Below the pieces are notes generated by a model, which worked only from the letters and a program-made list of their open reading frames with translations, was not told where the DNA came from and did not search any database. Both the position numbers and the translations under genes were made by a program. Of a stretch of DNA of 64,000 nucleotides, positions 50,973 to 63,073 are shown piece by piece. The DNA comes from Saccharum officinarum. Lineage: Eukaryota > Streptophyta > Magnoliopsida > Poales > Poaceae. The stretch is taken from NCBI GenBank assembly GCA_020631735.1, contig CM036160.1, forward strand, positions 117,162,680 through 117,226,679. The letters are read 5' to 3'. Each line of letters begins with the position of its first letter. Positions within the stretch are counted from its first letter, which is position 1.

Positions 50973-51941
50973 ACCGCGGTCTCCGACGCTGTCAAGCTAG
51001 TACGCTCCTGCGAGGGTTGTCAGTACTATGCGAGACAGACTCATCTTCCGGCACATGCCCTACAAACTATCCCCATCACATGGCCGTTCGCCGTTTGGGG
51101 GCTCGACCTTGTCGGACCACTGAAAAGGACGACCGACGGCTTCACCCACTTGCTTGTCGCAATCGACAAATTCTCCAAGTGGATCGAGGCCCGCCCTATC
51201 ACCGGCATCAGGTCCGAACAAGCTGTACTCTTCTTCACTAACATTGTTCATCGCTTCGGGGTCCCCAACTGTATCATCACAGACAATGGCACCCAGTTCA
51301 CTGGCAAAAAGTTTTTGGATTTCTGCGACAACCACCACATCCGTGTGCTCTGGTCGGCCGTGGCTCATCCAAAAACAAACGGGCAAGTGGAACGTGCCAA
51401 CGGCATGGTTCTACAAGGCCTGAAGCCCAGAATCTTTAACAAACTAAACAAACATGGAAAAAAATGGGCTGCCGAGCTACCCTCGGTCCTGTGGAGCCTA
51501 AGAACAACGCCGAGTCGAGCCACGGGGTTCACTCCGTTCTTCTTAGTCTACGGGTCTGAGGCTATGCTACCAACCGATATAGAATACGGATCCCCGAGGT
51601 TAAAGGCATACAACGAAGGACACAACGACGCCACAAGACAGGACACCCTCGACCAGCTCGAGGAGGCCCGAGATGTGGCTCTGTTGCATTCTGTCAGGTA
51701 CCAGCAGGGTCTCCGACGCTACCACGACAGATACGTACGCAAGCGTGACCTCAACGTTGGTGACTTGGTGCTACGGCGGAACCAGAACACCAAGGGACGG
51801 CACAAGCTCACACCACCATGGGAAGGGCCGTACATCATCGCAGAAGTACTAAAGCCGGGCACCTACAAGCTATCCAACGAGAAGGGCGAAATCCTCACCA
51901 ACGCTTGGAACATTGAACAGCTACGTCGCTTCTTTCCTTAA
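50973..51941 (+). CDS. Ty3/gypsy integrase, 5'-truncated (Tat lineage)
   Basis: The frame is open from the LTR junction at 50973 to TAA at 51941. It begins within the zinc-binding region (the CEGCQYYAR Cys pair is kept, the His pair is lost). The integrase core is complete: Asp in WGLDLVGP, Asp in CIITDNGTQF and Glu in PKTNGQVERANG. A C-terminal domain with GDLVLRRNQNT, HKLTPPWEGPYIIAEV and WNIEQLRRFFP follows. There is no chromodomain. RNase H and RT upstream are absent, having been cut by the minus-strand LTR that ends at 50972. The downstream antisense ORF fits the Tat lineage (Grande/RIRE2-like). The real fragment starts at the junction; the open frame upstream belongs to the LTR. Confidence 0.88.
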   Translation, partial: TAVSDAVKLVRSCEGCQYYARQTHLPAHALQTIPITWPFAVWGLDLVGPLKRTTDGFTHLLVAIDKFSKWIEARPITGIRSEQAVLFFTNIVHRFGVPNCIITDNGTQFTGKKFLDFCDNHHIRVLWSAVAHPKTNGQVERANGMVLQGLKPRIFNKLNKHGKKWAAELPSVLWSLRTTPSRATGFTPFFLVYGSEAMLPTDIEYGSPRLKAYNEGHNDATRQDTLDQLEEARDVALLHSVRYQQGLRRYHDRYVRKRDLNVGDLVLRRNQNTKGRHKLTPPWEGPYIIAEVLKPGTYKLSNEKGEILTNAWNIEQLRRFFP

Positions 51942-52631
51942 AAAAGCCTTGAGGCTCTGTATTTCCTTTTCGTCAATAAAGAATACAGCGATGTTCAAAA
52001 CTTTTCGTTTCGCAATGAGGAAGGATCGACCCTGCACTCCCAGAGTCGACCCTCCCTCGGGGGCTGCAAGGGGGGAACCCCCGGTCCCCGAAAAACCGAA
52101 AAAACTTGTGCTCTTTTTTAAATTTAAGAACCGTTTCTTAGATCGACTTCGCTGAAAGAGCACCCTAAGGTTCGAAAGGGCTCTCGAGCCTGGAGCATCA
52201 CCTACGCCTCCGAGGCTACGGTACCTCCACTCGACTCTTGCGCCTTTTAGAGGTACGCCTTCACGCTAGGAAGATCTAAACAACGGCTCCTAAAATTAAA
52301 AAAGAACATACCCCCTGTCGCTTAGATCAGACTCTCACACGATTTACTAGGCCGCAACATCACCCTGAAGCTCGAGGGCAGTCGGGCCGCGAGATCACTT
52401 ACGCCTCCGGGCTACGGTACCTCCACTCGCTCCCTTACGCCGAAGGATGCAGCTGCGCGCTAAGTAAATCACACGAGAACGCGATCCGAGCGATAAAGGG
52501 AAGAAAAGCTCGAGTAAAACTAAATCAACCACGAACCGGTTTATGTTTCGAGTCTTTTAGGCCTCCGCGGCCACCACGATCAAAATTCGAAATACTAACT
52601 TATTACATGGGCCTTCATGCCCAGATTTGGC
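51942..52631. other. Non-coding spacer of the Tat element
   Basis: This lies between the integrase stop and the antisense ORF. It contains repeated phrases CTACGGTACCTCCACTCG and CTCGGGGGCTGC typical of Tat 3' regions. I see no gene. Confidence 0.6.
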
Positions 52632-54519
52632 TCATAGGCCTTCGTCGTCGGCAGGCGGAACCACCTCGGCTTCAAAAAGCGAGGCCAGGCGGCTCCCGGG
52701 TTCTTCGGCGGCTTCGATCAGCTCCACGCAGGCATCCTCGTTCTCCTCGTCTGTCCGATCGGGGTCTGCGATGAAGCCCTCGGCAACGAGCCCCATGTCA
52801 AACACAAACCCCGAACGGACGACGGCCAGCGCCCTCTTCACGCCGTGATGGAGGCCGTTCCGTATCTTCTCCCGGGCAAGGCGGCCCAGCGCCGCCATCC
52901 GTCGGACGAAGGAGTTCCCCGGAACATCTTCCCCGGTGTCGGCGTCGGGCTCGACCCCCAGGCCATCACACACGGTGGTGATTGCGCCCTGGAGAAGTTG
53001 GGTCCTCCGCACCTCGGCTTCAAGGAGGCTCTGTAAGGAGTTGGCAGATGATTGAGCCTCTCGGTTCTCTCTCTCCAGCTCTGAAACACGACAAACAGAT
53101 TAGTACCCAACGCGGGGCCTTCAACGTCGTGACTGTAACAACCACACTTACCCTCGATGTGGGTCTACAGGCCCACGACCTCGTCGCGGAGCCCCCCACA
53201 CGTTCGCTCGAGCCCCAGGAAGGCGCTGTCCTTGTCATGGATAGCGGCCTTTAGCGCCTCGACCTCCTGCCGAGCAGACTCGAGAGCTGCGTCCTTCTCT
53301 TGGACGGCTCCCTGCAGCGTCGTGATCTCGGCGTGGAAGGCGTCGCGCTGAAGACTGACCTGGGAAACATCCTCCTCGAGCTCCTTCACCCGCGCAGACA
53401 AGGGCTCGAGGTCCCTGCGCGCCTGGGCAGCCTCCTCCCGAGCCTCGTCCAGGCCAGTGCGCATCACGGCCTCGGCCGCCCATGCTTGCGTCGCCTCTTC
53501 CTTCAATATGGCGTATGCGACGCGCAGTTCAGCCATCTCGGCGTTCCGATCGGATAGCCGTTTCTGGGCCTCCTCGACCAGAACCCGTTGCTGAGACAGC
53601 GCGCCCCACACGCCACTCTCGTCCCGGATGAAGAGCGACTTGCGGCGGGAGTACTCCTTCAGCTCCTGAACGCGACTCGGAAAGGTCACAAATCCGAAGA
53701 AAAAACAGCCTATCAAGCGAGCCGACGGGTCGATCATACCTCGGTGGCATCCCCCATACTCCGCACAGCGCCGGACGCCACTCGAAGCAACCGGTCGAGG
53801 TGCTGGCGGACGCCCTCGAGGTACTCCCATCGGTGCACTTCGTCTTTGTCGCTAAGGACAAAGATGGGCTCGGCGTCGGGGTTCGTAGCGTCCCTGAACT
53901 GAAGGGACGGTCCCCCCCACTTCGGCAGCTCCGTCTCGGCCCGCGCTATCGCCAGCGCGGCGATGTCGGGCCACGACGAGGATGACCCGGCCGGGGCGTC
54001 TCCCGGTCCCGCGGAAGGACCGGCCTCGCCCGCGGTATCCACCTCTCCAACGGTCGTCGCGACACCGGCCTGGTCCGCGACCTCACCCCCCTCGACCCCC
54101 ATCGTTTGTTTTCCCTTGTCCAGGGAGATGTTGTCGAGGGGAGCGTGAGGGCGGGCACTTACGACCGCCGGCGCCTCCGGAGCCGGCGCCTCGACCGACG
54201 ACGGCTCCGGTACCCGCGCCTCGACCGTCGGCACCGCCGGAGCCGGCGCCTCTTCTTCGGGTGCTCCGGATAGGGGCTCGACCGCCCCGACCTCCACCAT
54301 GCCCGCTGGCTCTGCCAACGGGCCTTGTCGCGGCTGCGACCCCTTTGCCAGGACCGTCTCTTGCCCTGACACTGTCGCGACCTCCTCCCTGGTCACGTCA
54401 GCACCCGCCCGCTCCGCGTCACGGACGGGTGCCTCGCCCGTCACGACCGCAATGGCAGCCTCGGCCGTATTCGAGGCCGAAGGAGAAGGTTGTGGTAGGA
54501 ATCCCTCCGGGGGAGGCAT
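52632..54519 (-). pseudogene. Antisense ORF of the Tat element, three exons, one stop
   Basis: Exons on the minus strand: 54519-53740, 53665-53152 and 53080-52632, separated by 74- and 71-bp GT-AG introns. The phases join exactly to give about 580 codons. The N-terminal part is Pro/Ala/Glu-rich and low in complexity, then SWPDIAALAIARAETELPKW and RWEYLEGVRQHLDRLLRVA. Exon 2 is a long coiled coil (ARVKELEEDVSQVSLQRDAF and similar heptads). Exon 3 continues ELERENREAQSSANSL and ends with a conserved-looking globular tail (NSFVRRMAALGRLAREKI). A TAG at 53167-53165, near the end of exon 2, interrupts it. Antisense genes between pol and the 3' LTR are known in Tat elements (gene23 of maize Grande). 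Function is unknown. An upstream exon before 54519 is possible. Confidence 0.75.
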
Positions 54520-55001
54520 CGAGCCCTCGAATCCTGTCGAAGGGAATCGAGATCCACACGACCGCTTCTTGGCATTTTTGAGGGCGCCCCCGGGCCACTA
54601 GCCGACCCCTAACGAACGGGGCACGGGTTCTCACTCGAATTCCCCCGCTAGCAGCTCACCGGAGATCATCGTAACTCGGGCCCAAACGAGGGTAGTACGA
54701 CATTCTCCACCCCTCCTCCTTTTTTCGAAAAAGGAGCGTGAGGGTCGCACAGCGAAAGACGGTCGGGACCCTGATCGACCTCGCGCGCACGAGGCTCGGG
54801 GGCTTGACCGCAACGAAATGTCCCCCAATCAAACGCGAACAAGACCTCGGAGGAGTCTCCATACTCCACCGAGGCCTCGGGGGCTACACCCGGCGGGTGC
54901 GCTCGCGCGCCCCCACCGGAAAAAATCACGATGCCACGACTCCAGTTCTGACCAACCTCTGGGAGAGTGATCACACACTCACCCAAAGGCTCGGGGGCTA
55001 C
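54520..55001. other. Tat element 3' region with polypurine tract
   Basis: Non-coding, with repeats of GGCCTCGGGGGCTAC. The last one, GGCTCGGGGGCTAC at 54988-55001, abuts the LTR start and is the likely polypurine tract. Confidence 0.6.
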
Positions 55002-55185
55002 TGTCGGTACCAACAGTACGGGGGTACCCACACCTATCGCCAAAACACTAACATAACCGAAACCACAATGAAAGATAGCCCGCTCGACGGGGCGCCTCGA
55101 CCGCGCCCCGGCTCCGACTCGTACGAGGCCCGCTCGACGGGGCACCTCGACCGCGCCCCGGCTCCGACTCGTCCGCCACCCGCTC
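55002..55185 (+). repeat. Truncated 3' LTR of the Tat element
   Basis: Starts TGTCGGTACCAACAGTACGG right after the polypurine tract. It contains a 50-bp tandem duplication (55078-55127 and 55128-55177), then breaks off. Confidence 0.65.
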
Positions 55186-55309
55186 TTGAGCATTACCGAT
55201 GTGAAAAATATACTAGGTTCCGGAACTCATTAGTTCCCATTCCCAACTTGTGCTCACACATTTTCGTGTCCCAGCCATGGAACATGCTACCGTTGTTACC
55301 GTGTTATGA

Positions 55310-55623
55310 GGCTGTTTGGTTGACAGCCACAGACCGCTACACCATAGTTGTGGCTCTCCACGAGAATTGGAGCATCTGTTTGGTTGGTGATTTAAACGAG
55401 GCTGCCACAACTTTTTACAGTAGAAATCTTGGCACATAGTGTGGCACCGAGAAATCATGCCACCGGCTCAACTCGTCGCACTTTTGGCGTGACCATCTGT
55501 GGCTGAGATCCACGGCCGCGTACTTCGTTACTAGCTTTCTGTTCGCCATGCTGTATGTGCGGCGGCGCCACACCTATGGTAAAAATCTACACCGTAAAAG
55601 TTGTGGCCGCCAAACTAAACAAC
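55310..55623. mobile_element. MITE-like element
   Basis: Inverted ends GGCTGTTTGGTTGACAGCCAC and (reversed) GGTTGTTTAGTTTGGCGGCC, about 314 bp with no coding content. No clear target duplication; perhaps hAT-related. Confidence 0.4.
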
Positions 55624-57322
55624 CAAAGAAACAACAATAATAGACGTGGCAGCCTTAGGTGTGGCGGTGATGATTTTTTTTCGAATTACATAAATACAGA
55701 CGCATACGCTTAGCATGCAATGGTGACTATTTCTATGTGTATCTCCAAAAGATTGTGCCGCCATATCGACGAAGTCAGCGACGGTGACGATTTGTGGCGT
55801 GCAACGCAGCACACCCCAAAAACCGAACGAAAACCATCTACCATGAGTCCATGACGTGACCGTTCCGGACGCCGCCAAGGCGCCAAGAGGACGTTTGCAT
55901 CGGGTGCCGTCTCGCCATCGGGCTCCCGTCCAAGGTAGCCGTCGCCGCCTGCCTCCTTCGGTCCCTCCCGAGCCCCGCCTGCCCGTCCGTTCACCACCAC
56001 AGCAAACGGCACAGGCACAGCAGCGTGGTAAAACCAATCAAATCGCGCGCTTTTTTCCGCTTTTCCCACGTCCGGCCAGGCCCGCCGTGCGCTCCGCTCG
56101 CTTTCCCGTTGCCTTGCACGTGTTGGCTTCCCTGTGTTGTGTAGGTGATCTCACCAGTTGGTTTGGAGAGCGTAGCATATAGCAGATCGATCTTTCATGT
56201 TTCAGTTTCATCTTTGCGTGGCTGGACTGACGGAGGGAGGCTGGTCCAGGACGTTTGGTGAAGTTCTGTTGACGTTTAATTATTTTATTCTCGTGCTTTA
56301 TTAATTCCACAAGTTGTGCTCTGCAGCTCTGTGCAGATGGAATAGAAGCAGCACTAGCACGGGGTTGCATTGCACATCTAGAAAAACCAGGGTGGGGCTG
56401 CAAACGCATCACTGGAGAGAGATTCTTTTCGTTTTGCGAACTGAATCTGGTCCGTCCGTCCACAGTGGTCGTGTTTTTAAATTACGCAGAATGCTTTGCA
56501 AAATGACGCAACCGTGCTCATGGCACCCTGGTTAAATTTGTTAAGCTCCTAAAATTAGTTTACTTCCGATAGGATAATAGCTGGCGAGGAAAATTTCAAA
56601 ACGACCCAGGAGTATAGAAGACTATATTGTGCATTCTCCATCCCATCAGAAGATGGTACAGTACTAGCTTGTGTTACGCAAATGGTACTCCTGCCTATAA
56701 TGAATCCATCATTAAGAAATAAGAACTGCATTAATCAATGCATAATGCAGAGACAGCTCTCCGCCGGACTTTTCCCTCTCTGAAAGACTGAAAATGTAAC
56801 CGTTGACATGCATGCCAACGTTTTTTTTCCCTCTTAGCTCATGACAGCCGTGGACAGACATGCCACTGCGCTTAAATTCCCGAGAGCAGTGCAAACGGGA
56901 AAATAAATTGACCGCCAGCAAGTGACCGGTGACCCTCCCCAAAACAGCAACTAGGGTGATTAAAAATGTACTATTTAACCAACCTTACCGCGAACATAGG
57001 GGCCTCCCAGGTGAGATCCCGTTCCCGTCGCCCGGAAGGGAAAAATCCGGAGACGCCCGTACCGACACAGTCGCCAAGGCATTCACTCCGCCTCCCCGCA
57101 CGCCATCCCATTCACACCCAAGGCAGCTGGCGTCACGGACATGTGGGACTAGTATGACATGGGACCCACGAGACAGTGGAACATGAGCGACGAAACGAGC
57201 GTCACGAAGCGCACGGTCTTCACCGCTGTCAAGGCAGCACCAAAAACGTTCACCGCGGCGGGCAGGTAAAAACCAGCAAGCGAAAATACAAAAAAGGACT
57301 AGAAAAACCCAAGTCGCAGTGG
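55624..57322. other. Intergenic region without supported genes
   Basis: Contains a GC-rich patch at about 55850-56110 and another at about 57000-57200. Frames there are short and unlike known proteins. I see no RNA gene or transposon end. Confidence 0.45.
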
Positions 57323-57859
57323 CAAAGGCCTCGTTTGGATGCCAAAGTTTGAGGCAAACTTTACATAGTAAACGTCGTGTTACACTATAGTAATTTTATT
57401 TTTATTTAGTAATAATTGTCCAAACACTAATTAATTAGGCTTAAAATGTTTATCTCGTAAAGTACAACAAAACTGTGCAATTATGTTTTTATTTCATCTA
57501 TATTTAGTACTCCATATATGTGCCGGCATTTTGATGTGACGGGAATAAGAATTCTGCATAGTAAATTTGGTGGCCAAACTTTGTTCTTGTTTAGATACCC
57601 AAATTCACCATAAATTCCACTATGCAAAAAGAAGATTCTCCGTCACATCAAAATGTCGGCACATATATGGAGTACTAAATGTAGATGAAATTTAAAACTA
57701 ATTGTACAGTTTTGTTCTACTTTGCGAGACAAATATTTTAAACCGAATTAATCAATGTTTGTACAATTATTATCAAATAAAAATAAAATTATTACAGTGT
57801 GATGTGATGTTTACTATGTAAAATTTGACTCTAAAGTTTGTATCTAAACGAGCCCTTTG
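57323..57859. mobile_element. Foldback element, 537 bp
   Basis: The two halves are inverted copies. The ends CAAAGGCCTCGTTTGGATGC and (reversed) CAAAGGGCTCGTTTAGATAC pair. In the middle, 57502-57542 pairs with 57640-57680 over 41 bases with one mismatch. There is no coding content. It is a MITE-type foldback whose transcript would form one long hairpin. Confidence 0.8.
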
Positions 57860-57906
57860 GTACCTAAACATGCCCAAAAGCTCGGGAAACGATAGCCACA
57901 AGCAGC

Positions 57907-57907
<1 letters not shown>

Positions 57908-57935
<28 letters not shown>
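57908..57935. repeat. Poly-G run (28 bases)
   Basis: An unbroken G run about 370 bases upstream of the formin ATG, in or next to its 5' leader. Its length is likely to vary and to be error-prone in sequencing. Confidence 0.95.
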
Positions 57936-57938
<3 letters not shown>

Positions 57939-58301
57939 AGTCAAAGCTAAGCGAAGAGTTAAAGCTAAGCGAGGAGAAGAAGGTAGCAGTAAGTAGAGGA
58001 AGAGGCGTCCCAATCCCACGGTGCCTCGACCTCGACCGCCTCCCATCATCCCCACCACCGCGCCTCGCTGCTGCTGCTGCTGCTGCGCTCCGCCGCGGAG
58101 CCCTAGACGGAGCTGCGGATCCCGAGATCCCCGGCGGCGCCGCCCCGGAGCTCGCCGGCGGCGGCGGGCGCGTCCACCTCATGCCTTTGGCGCCCCGGTC
58201 GGAGCCGATTGGTGGCCGCCTGAGGAGACACAGCAGCTCGGCGGGCGCCGCCGGAGAGGCGGCGGAGGAGGGGGAGGGGGAGGCGGAGGAGGAAGGGGAG
58301 G

Positions 58302-61300
58302 ATGGCGCTCTTCCGCAAGTTCTTCCTCAAGAAGACCCCAGATCGGCTGCTCGAGATCTCCGAGCGCGTCTACGGTATAATGCTCGCCACTCTCCGTCGA
58401 GCTGGTTCGTGCGGGGTGTGAGATTCGCGGGGATGGTTCATGTTCTGCGGAGGATTTTGGGCTCCCGTTTGGTTTTCGGGGTTTGCAATTTTTGTGAAGT
58501 GTTTTTAATTATATGAGTTCAATTGAGCTGGAATTCGGCGCAGTTGGAAGCAGAAGTATTGACAATAAGCAGCTAGATTTAGTAAATTTTGAATTGGATT
58601 CTGTGTTATCCGTTTGCTGTTTTTGTGGGTTTGGAGCCGTGGTAGCAGTCTTGGATTTAGCTGCATTTGGCTTTAATCCCTTTACTCCTTTGAATTTGAT
58701 GGTGTTTCTGGAGTTTTGCTCTTTAGGAAGCTTCGGGTTTAACTGCATTTGTCTTAAATTGGCATGTTCATCTCCACCCCTACCCTGGCCACAAATTCAA
58801 TTGTTGAATCATGTTAACTATAATGGGGCACTCATCCATTGAAATAAACTGAACCAAATACTTGAATTGTGTGGAAATTTGAAAGTTTAGGATATTTGCA
58901 ATTGTTGAAATGAGGTGCCACTAGCCTGATGTGCTTATATACCTTTTGATTTAGTTAATACTAGGTGACTAATGCAATGATATGTATCTGATTGTGCAAA
59001 TGTCTACGTATGCCTTTTCAGTGTTTGACTGCTGCTTCTCCACTGATTCCATGGGTGAGGATGAGTACCGGGATTACTTGAGTGGCATTGTTGCACAGTT
59101 GCAGGAATTTTTTCCGGATGCATCATTTATGGTATCCAATTTTTGGTCTGGGGACAAAAGAAGCCGGATTTCAGATATATTATCTGAGTATGACATGACA
59201 GTAATGGACTACCCACAACAGTATGAAGGATGTCCGTTGCTTCAGCTTGAGATGATCCACCATTTCCTGAAATCATGTGAAAATTGGCTATCAGTGGAAG
59301 GGCAGCATAACATGCTTTTGATGCATTGTGAGAGAGGGGGCTGGCCAGTGCTTGCATTCATGTTGGCTGGACTGCTTTTGTATCGCAAAACATACACTGG
59401 CGAGCAGAAGACATTAGATATGGTCTACAAGCAGGCTCGAAGGGACTTTATACAACAGTTCTTTCCCTTGAATCCTCAGCCTTCACATTTGAGATACTTG
59501 CACTATATAACAAGACAAGGAGGTGGTTCAGAATGGCCTCCTATTATCAGACCCCTCATCTTGGATTCAGTAGTTCTCCATGTTGTTCCACGGTTTGACG
59601 CAGATGGTGGTTGTAGGCCATATTTGCGTGTACATGGGCAAGACTCAAGTCCTGGTAACAAGAGTGCAAAGGTCCTTTATGAGATGCCAAAAACAAAGAA
59701 GCATCTTCAGCTTTATGGACAGGTGACTATCTCCTAAATTACCTGTATGTTCATATCCAAATCCAAAATCTACTGACATATGGTTGCGATGCAGGCAGAA
59801 GTCCCTATAAAATTAAGTGCATTCTGCCGTGTTCATGGAGATGTGGTACTTGAATTCATCCATATTGGCGATAATATGGAGGACAAGGAAACAATGTTCC
59901 GGGTCATGTTCAACACTGCATTCGTTCAATCAAACATCCTTGGACTGAATCGTGATGATATTGATGTTGCTTGGAATGTGAATAATCAGTTCCCAAGGGA
60001 CTTCCGAGCTGAGGTACTAAACTCACCTCTTCCTATATGCCTTTTATTTTCTTTCTCTTTATCTATGCAACATGAAATCTTAAATATAGCTTTTTCTCAA
60101 AAAAAAAAATCTTAAATATAGCTCAATCTTTGAACCAGGTACACTTTTCGGACCCTGATTCATTCAAGCCTGCTGCTACCGTTGAGGAGGTAGCTGATGA
60201 TGGAGATGAGACCGATGTTGCTTCTGTAGGAGAGGAGTTTTATGAAGCAGAGGAGGATTGGCATGATGCAAGAAAAGACCCAGAAACTCAGTCAACTGAT
60301 GGTGGAGTATCATTAGATGGCATTGCAGAATTTGATGGTGGGTTGGCAACTGAAGAAAGGAGCAGCCTAGAGAAGCACCGATCTGATGAGGGTGTGAAGA
60401 TTGTTGTCTCCCAGAATTTAGGTAGCATGAATGAGAAAGGGGCAAGTGCACCTACCTCAAGTTTTGAGAACCAAGAAGGTTTGCAGCAGCCCCGTGAAGT
60501 TCTTACAAATGCTAAACTAAACAACATTAATGGCCAAGAGAACAGTGATGTGCATGATATACAGGTGGTTGCTACATCTGTTGATTCAGAGGGACACAAG
60601 TTTGGATCTACTTGTCAGGAGGACACGAAAGGTGTAATTGCACAAACTTTAGTCACGACAGTTGATCCAAATGGCAGTGATGAAATTCAATGCCAGGCTG
60701 ATGAACAAACAAAAATCTCGGAATACCCTGATTTGGACTACACTGCTTTTGGCTCTTCTAGAAGTTTGACATGTACAGATGGGGATACCCACTTGAGAAC
60801 TACGAAAATGGAAGGGTTGCAGAACGGTGATATCAAGATTATCACTGAGAAGACAATAAGTATGGACAATGAGCTAGTGATCTATGAAGAGAAAACTATA
60901 GTTGTCAATGGTAATACTATACAGGAAGTAAAAAACGTTGTCAATGAAAAGAGCATTGCAGCGAAGATAGACAAACCAATTATTGAGAGTAGGAACTCAC
61001 TGGACAACAACAATGGCAAGATTCAAACCGCTAAACCTTCCAATACAGCCAATGGCAAATTGGATGGGTGTAGATTAGAATCTTGCCTTGAGGAAACCAT
61101 ACCTACAAAGAAAACCACTGTCCATGACAGAATTGTTGTCTTGCCAGCCACTGAAGTAGCAACTGAGATAAAAGCCAAGCAAGAGGGGCTTGGTGACAAA
61201 CAGGATTTTGGTATAGCTCCTCCTCAAAGTCGAACAGTAGCCAGGGCAAGGAGTCCAAGGCTTGAAAGTGATGACCGAGGGCAAATCCCTGATAAAGCTG

Positions 61301-63073
61301 TGTCATCAATACTGAAGAAGATGGCGGTAGGCAATGTAAAGACGGAAGAGCAACCAAAGCTTGCCAAACCAAAAACAATACGTAGATGGATCTCACCAAA
61401 GAAGGAATCTGATGCTACCTCTGTGCATAGGCCATCTCACCCTCCATCTAGATACTACAGTTCACCAGCTGCACTGGCTATTCGGTCCATGTATACAGAT
61501 GGTAAAATCAGTGTCGTGAATGATGCACCTTTATTATCACTGAAACAACCATATGGCAGCAACTTGACACGAGAAGCAAAATCTGCACCGTCTGCTCCAT
61601 CGCCCCCACAACAATCCTTGTTATCAGGTTCACAAAGTGCATCAAGAAGCCAGGTTTCTCCACCTCCTCCACCTCCACCTCCACCTCCAACCAACTATTC
61701 TTCAAGTTCTATGCCTATGCACAGGGGGCTAGCTTCAACATGTTTGTCAAATTTACCTCGAGATGCCTCTCCACCTAGGTTGTCAGGAGCACAGAAACAG
61801 GCCTTTGCCCCTCCCCCTCCTCCCCCACCCCCACCTCCACCTCCACCACCTCCTCCAAGGATAAATGGTAGTGGCATTACCATACCTCCACCTCCACCTC
61901 CACCTCCAAGGCTAAATGCAATCGCTGCACCGCCACCACCTCCACCTCCACCACCATCCACCATAACACGATCAAGTGCTCTTCCTCCCCCACCCCCACC
62001 ACCACCACCAATGTCACGTTCTCCTCCTCCGCCACCTCCACCGCCGCCGCCGCCACCACCACCACCACCACCACCACCTCCTCCTATGGCACGTTCGGCA
62101 GCAGCACCTCCCCCGCCCCCTCCTCCTGGCCGAGGAGCACCCTCACCCCCACCCCCACCCCCTCCCCCTCCCCCTAGCCGAGGAGCACCCCCAACCCCAC
62201 CTCCTCCCCCTGGCCGAGGCGCACCCCCACCCCCACCTCCTCCCCCTGGCCGAGGAGCACCCCCACCCCCACCTCCTGTTTCACGTGCAGGTCCACCACC
62301 ACCTCCGCCCCCTCCAGGTGCTCGCTCTGGACCTCCACCTCCTCCACCCCCTCCAGGTGCAAGTGCTGCACCTCCACCTCCACCTCCACCTCCTCCAGGT
62401 GCACGGCCAGGAGCTCCACCACCTCCTCCTCCTCCAGGTTCACGACCAGGAGCTCCACCACCACCGCCTCCTCCAGGAGCGCGACCAGGAGCTCCACCTC
62501 CCCCACCCCCGCCTGGAGGTGGTGGAAGAGGACCTCCACCACCTCCTGCACCTGGAGGACGTCTTGGTGGCCCTCCTCCACCTCCACCACCAGGTGGACG
62601 TGCACCAGGTGTGCCAGCTCCACCTAGAGCACCAGGTGTACCGCCACCACCAGGAAGTAATCCATCCTTAGGCAGAGGACGTGGGGCTGTACGCCCTGTG
62701 GGATCGGCTTATGGGGCTGCTGCCTCACGCAAGTCAACGTTGAAGCCATTGCACTGGGTCAAAGTGACAAGGGCCCTTCAAGGTAGTCTGTGGGAAGAAT
62801 TGCAGCGCAATGATGACTCACAGAGGTATTTTTCTTTATCATACAGAGCATAGTCGTGTAGAACATTATGATCAGTGCAATTAACTGATACTGATGTTTG
62901 TTTATTGTTGCTTTCGACATACTTAACAGTGTGAACTTTTTTCCTGCAGTGTTTCAGAGTTCGATATATCAGAACTTGAGAGCCTTTTTCCTGCAGCTGT
63001 TCCAAAGTCCAACGAAAACTCAAAATCTGAACGTAGAAAATCGCTTGGATCAAAACCAGAAAAAGTACACCTA
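58302..63073 (+). CDS. FH5: Class II (PTEN-like) formin, exons 1-5, 3' end outside window
   Basis: Exons 58302-58374, 59022-59722, 59795-60013, 60139-62825 and 62950-63073, all GT-AG with matching phases, give 1268 residues before the window ends. It starts MALFRKFFLKKTPDRLLEIS. The PTEN-like domain (about 10-190) has HCERGGWPVLAFML, where the catalytic Cys is present but the Arg of CX5R is Pro, so phosphatase activity is unlikely and lipid binding is the known role. A C2-like domain (about 190-330), an acidic linker (about 335-840) and an FH1 region of long proline runs (about 840-1170) follow. The first part of FH2 comes next, with LKPLHWVKVTRALQGSLWEE and EFDISELESLFPAAVPKS. Formins nucleate and elongate actin filaments. 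The sequence matches my memory of rice FH5 (RMD/BUI1); the assignment to FH5 rather than a paralogue is unsearched. The 5' leader holds a CTG repeat (58069-58085). Confidence 0.9.

Noticed and set aside
55615..56463. Overlapping frames of 108-141 codons on both strands
   Set aside because: GC-rich patch without recognisable motifs, start context or splice signals; not enough to call a gene.
61976..62671. Long His/Leu-rich frame in the formin FH1 region, plus several antisense Gly/Val-rich frames
   Set aside because: Shadows of the proline-codon repeats of FH1 in other frames.
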